The notes under the pieces are model-generated. The model searched no databases, was not told the origin of the DNA, and was given only the letters and a program-made list of their open reading frames with translations. A stretch of 5,591 nucleotides of DNA from Fidelibacterota bacterium (GTDB taxonomy: Bacteria; Fidelibacterota; Marinisomatia; Marinisomatales; CAZVFT01): the NCBI GenBank assembly GCA_014381485.1, contig JACNLN010000039.1, positions 1 through 5,591 on the forward strand. Direction: 5' to 3'. Both the position numbers and the translations under genes were made by a program. Below are positions 5,515 to 5,591 of this stretch, piece after piece. How positions within the stretch are numbered: position 1 is the first letter of the stretch; every line of letters starts with the position of its first letter.

Positions 5515-5591
5515 TTTCGATTTCTCATTTACTAGTGTCTAATTTCTATTTTTTTACTTACACACGTTTTTCCAACACAAATTACTAGTTA
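5515..5591 (-). other. A-rich leader upstream of atpF; no gene supported
   Basis: These 77 bases lie upstream of the atpF start. Read on the minus strand they are A-rich, with a run of seven A residues about 40 bases before the start codon, and they carry two copies of ACTAGTAA (plus-strand 5582-5589 and 5529-5536). Stop codons close all three minus-strand frames within the region: a TAA at the very edge, a tandem TAG-TAA a few bases in, and a TAA about 33 bases further on in the third frame. Any upstream gene (atpE is expected from operon order) must therefore end at or very near the window edge. I see no convincing promoter or terminator hairpin. Confidence 0.5.

Noticed and set aside
5529..5589. 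Repeated ACTAGTAA motif upstream of atpF
   Set aside because: Only eight bases with two copies, in AT-rich DNA with a palindromic ACTAGT core; no third copy or regular spacing supports a regulatory site.

Overview
The window is one uninterrupted stretch of a bacterial F-type (F1Fo) ATP synthase operon. All six genes are on the minus strand, so transcription runs from the high-coordinate end to the low-coordinate end: atpF (b), atpH (delta), atpA (alpha), atpG (gamma), atpD (beta), atpC (epsilon). This is the canonical bacterial order. The genes for the Fo a and c subunits (atpB, atpE) would be expected just beyond position 5591, and the window stops only 77 bases upstream of atpF. All six genes look intact, with family-typical lengths and the catalytic and structural residues I can check. 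The encoded proteins are the peripheral stalk (b, delta), the alpha3beta3 catalytic head, and the rotor shaft (gamma, epsilon). With the missing a and c subunits they would couple ion flow across the cytoplasmic membrane to ATP synthesis.

Layout: 5515-5591 is an A-rich leader with no gene I can support. atpF and atpH overlap by 11 bases. An 87-base gap precedes atpA. A 182-base gap between atpA and atpG holds a GC-rich palindromic element. atpG and atpD are 4 bases apart, and the atpD ribosome-binding site lies inside the last codons of atpG. atpD and atpC overlap by 4 bases (GTGA), with atpC starting at GTG. Only 6 bases follow the atpC stop, so any operon terminator is outside the window.

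Organism: the coding DNA is moderately AT-rich. The protein style (short b subunit with one membrane helix, 506-residue alpha, 467-residue beta, two-domain epsilon) fits a free-living bacterium. The complete F-H-A-G-D-C order argues against lineages that place atpD-atpC apart from the rest. A member of the Fibrobacteres-Chlorobi-Bacteroidetes neighbourhood or a related uncultured phylum is possible, but that is an impression, not a result.

This is mostly an ordinary housekeeping locus, and I see no new defence, mobile or biosynthetic system. The parts that deserve a second look are the GC-rich inverted-repeat element inside the operon between atpA and atpG, an epsilon subunit whose putative ATP-sensing residues match those of thermophilic Bacillus position for position, and a few unusual substitutions in alpha and beta.
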